6,964 nucleotides of DNA from Candidatus Kaiserbacteria bacterium. Its GTDB lineage: Bacteria; Patescibacteriota; Minisyncoccia; Phycocordibacterales; Phycocordibacteraceae. The notes under the pieces were generated by a model. That model worked only from the letters and a program-made list of their open reading frames with translations, searched no databases and had not been told where the DNA came from. Shown one piece after another: positions 5,829-6,964 of the stretch. The position numbers were made by a program, and so were the translations under genes. Location: the NCBI GenBank assembly GCA_003230945.1, contig QIHK01000027.1, positions 1 through 6,964 on the forward strand, given 5' to 3'. Position 1 is the stretch's first letter, and each line of letters starts with the position of its first letter.

Positions 5829-6964
5829 ATGGCAACTGCTCGTACCGTCGTTGAGAATTTACTCAAGAAAGCAGGAATAAAAATCGGAGAAAGTGACTCT
5901 AGCGATATTGTGGTACATGACACACGTATTTTCAATCATATATTGAGATATGGTTCATTGGGTGCTGGTGAGGCATATATGGATAACTGGTGGGACACTC
6001 GAGAACTCGATAAGACCATGTCGAAAATCCTCCGAGCAAAACTTCAGAACGAAATTAATTTCAACTTTTCTTTTGTTTGGTTACTATTTAAAGCTTTTCT
6101 CTTTAATCGGCAATCCCGATCGCGTGCAAAAATTGTCGGTGAAAATCATTATGACATTGGCAACGATCTCTATGCAGCAATGCTTGATACGCGCATGGTT
6201 TACACATGCGGTTATTGGAAGGATGCAAAAAATCTCAATGAAGCACAAGAGGCAAAGCTTGACCTCATTTGTAAGAAAATAGGACTTAAGAAGGGAGATC
6301 GTGTGCTTGATATTGGTTGTGGTTGGGGGAGTTTCGCAAAGTATGCGGCAGAAAAATATGGCGCAACAGTAGTCGGTATCACTATTTCTAAGGAACAGGC
6401 AATTCTTGCACGTGATGTTTGTAAAGGACTCCCCATCGAAATTCGTGTGCAGGACTACCGCGAAGTGAACGAACTATTCGACCATATAGTTTCTATTGGT
6501 ATGTTTGAACATGTGGGATATAAAAATTATCGTGAATTTTTTAAGATAGTGGAACGTTGTCTCAAAGACACTGGTTTTTTCCTCCTCCATACTATTGGTG
6601 GCAATCTTTCCTGTCACATCACTGATCCTTGGATAGATAAATATATTTTTCCAAATGGAATGTTACCAAGTCCCGAACAAATCGGAGATGGTATTGACAA
6701 CCTTTTTGTTTTGGAAGATTGGCACAGCTTTGGTCCTGATTATTACAAAACACTTATGGCGTGGTTCCATAATTTTGATAAGGCATGGCCAAGTTTGAAA
6801 GAGAAATATGGGCAATCGAAATATACTCTAGATGAGAAAAAAGACCGTTTCTACCGCATGTGGAAGTATTATTTACTCACGAGTGCTGGTTCTTTTCATG
6901 CCCGTGAAATACAGCTTTGGCAGATTGTCCTCTCAAAAAAAGGTATCCAAAATGGATATACGAG
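5829..6964 (+). CDS. cfa: Cyclopropane-fatty-acyl-phospholipid synthase (3' end outside window)
   Basis: This enzyme transfers a methylene group from S-adenosylmethionine to double bonds of membrane phospholipid acyl chains, acting at the inner membrane surface. 378 residues are visible. From remembered E. coli Cfa (382 residues), the gene is probably cut only a few codons before its stop. An N-terminal lipid-binding helical domain (about 1-95) contains GSLGAGEAYMDNWW (42-55). The methyltransferase domain follows: ENHYDIGNDLY (105-115), SAM-binding VLDIGCGWGS (159-168), GITIS (183-187), then MFEHVG (225-230), the LLHTIG strand (252-257) and DPWIDKYIFPNG (266-277). Active-site residues are all present: Cys127, Glu227, His254, Ile256 and Tyr305, matching E. 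coli Cys139, Glu239, His266, Ile268 and Tyr317 at a constant offset of 12. The C-terminal AGSFHAREIQLWQ is also typical. ATG 5829 is the only sensible start and lacks a Shine-Dalgarno sequence. The gene appears functional and is not a mycolic-acid type. Confidence 0.95.
   Translation, partial: MATARTVVENLLKKAGIKIGESDSSDIVVHDTRIFNHILRYGSLGAGEAYMDNWWDTRELDKTMSKILRAKLQNEINFNFSFVWLLFKAFLFNRQSRSRAKIVGENHYDIGNDLYAAMLDTRMVYTCGYWKDAKNLNEAQEAKLDLICKKIGLKKGDRVLDIGCGWGSFAKYAAEKYGATVVGITISKEQAILARDVCKGLPIEIRVQDYREVNELFDHIVSIGMFEHVGYKNYREFFKIVERCLKDTGFFLLHTIGGNLSCHITDPWIDKYIFPNGMLPSPEQIGDGIDNLFVLEDWHSFGPDYYKTLMAWFHNFDKAWPSLKEKYGQSKYTLDEKKDRFYRMWKYYLLTSAGSFHAREIQLWQIVLSKKGIQNGYT

Noticed and set aside
5950..6282. 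110-codon plus-strand frame inside cfa
   Set aside because: The main frame carries all Cfa motifs, including the catalytic Cys, so this is a shadow frame.
1..6964. Reassignment of TGA (as in Gracilibacteria/SR1)
   Set aside because: No in-frame TGA occurs in any complete gene and conserved glycines use GGN codons. Absence of TGA among five stops is too small a sample to mean anything.
1..6964. tRNA, rRNA, CRISPR array, insertion sequence, toxin-antitoxin or phage genes
   Set aside because: No cloverleaf, repeat-spacer pattern, terminal inverted repeats, transposase or small gene pair is visible. All stretches without genes are 90 bases or shorter.

Overview
The window is a gene-dense stretch with all six genes on the plus strand and gaps of 21 to 90 bases. 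It is AT-rich (around 40% GC by eye). Features that suggest a Candidate Phyla Radiation (Patescibacteria, Parcubacteria-like) chromosome are: an ABC-F protein with an unusual signature (LSEGQKG) and NHIN in place of NHLD, a shortened TypA, no Shine-Dalgarno sequence at any of the five visible start codons, and T-rich leaders close to -10-like boxes. This placement is an inference from style, not from a marker gene. The genetic code is standard: tryptophan is encoded by TGG and no complete gene has an internal TGA. The five visible stops are four TAA and one TAG.

Layout: 1-798 is the C-terminal part of an ABC-F translation ATPase, cut by the left edge. 888-2267 is a divergent Nramp-family (SLC11) metal transporter. 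2358-3137 and 3159-3935 are the ATPase and permease of an ABC-2 exporter that closely resembles E. coli YadG/YadH. 4011-5789 is the ribosome-associated GTPase TypA/BipA. 5829-6964 is a cyclopropane-fatty-acyl-phospholipid synthase that lacks only its last few residues at the right edge. No RNA genes, insertion sequences, CRISPR arrays or long repeats are visible.

The genes do not form one pathway. Two act on the ribosome (ABC-F, TypA), three are membrane transport proteins (Nramp, YadG, YadH) and one modifies membrane lipids (Cfa). Only yadG-yadH, 21 bases apart, looks like an obligate operon. The other gaps (89, 90, 75 and 39 bases) each hold a promoter-like element of varying quality. The best is TTGCAC-N17-TATAGT ahead of typA. 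Its predicted start lies just before a GGCC hairpin and T tract that run into the typA ATG.

I found no wholly new system. The points most worth a second look are the apparently leaderless gene starts, the typA leader, a Cfa enzyme with an intact active site in a lineage expected to scavenge its lipids, and the altered metal-site motifs of the Nramp protein.
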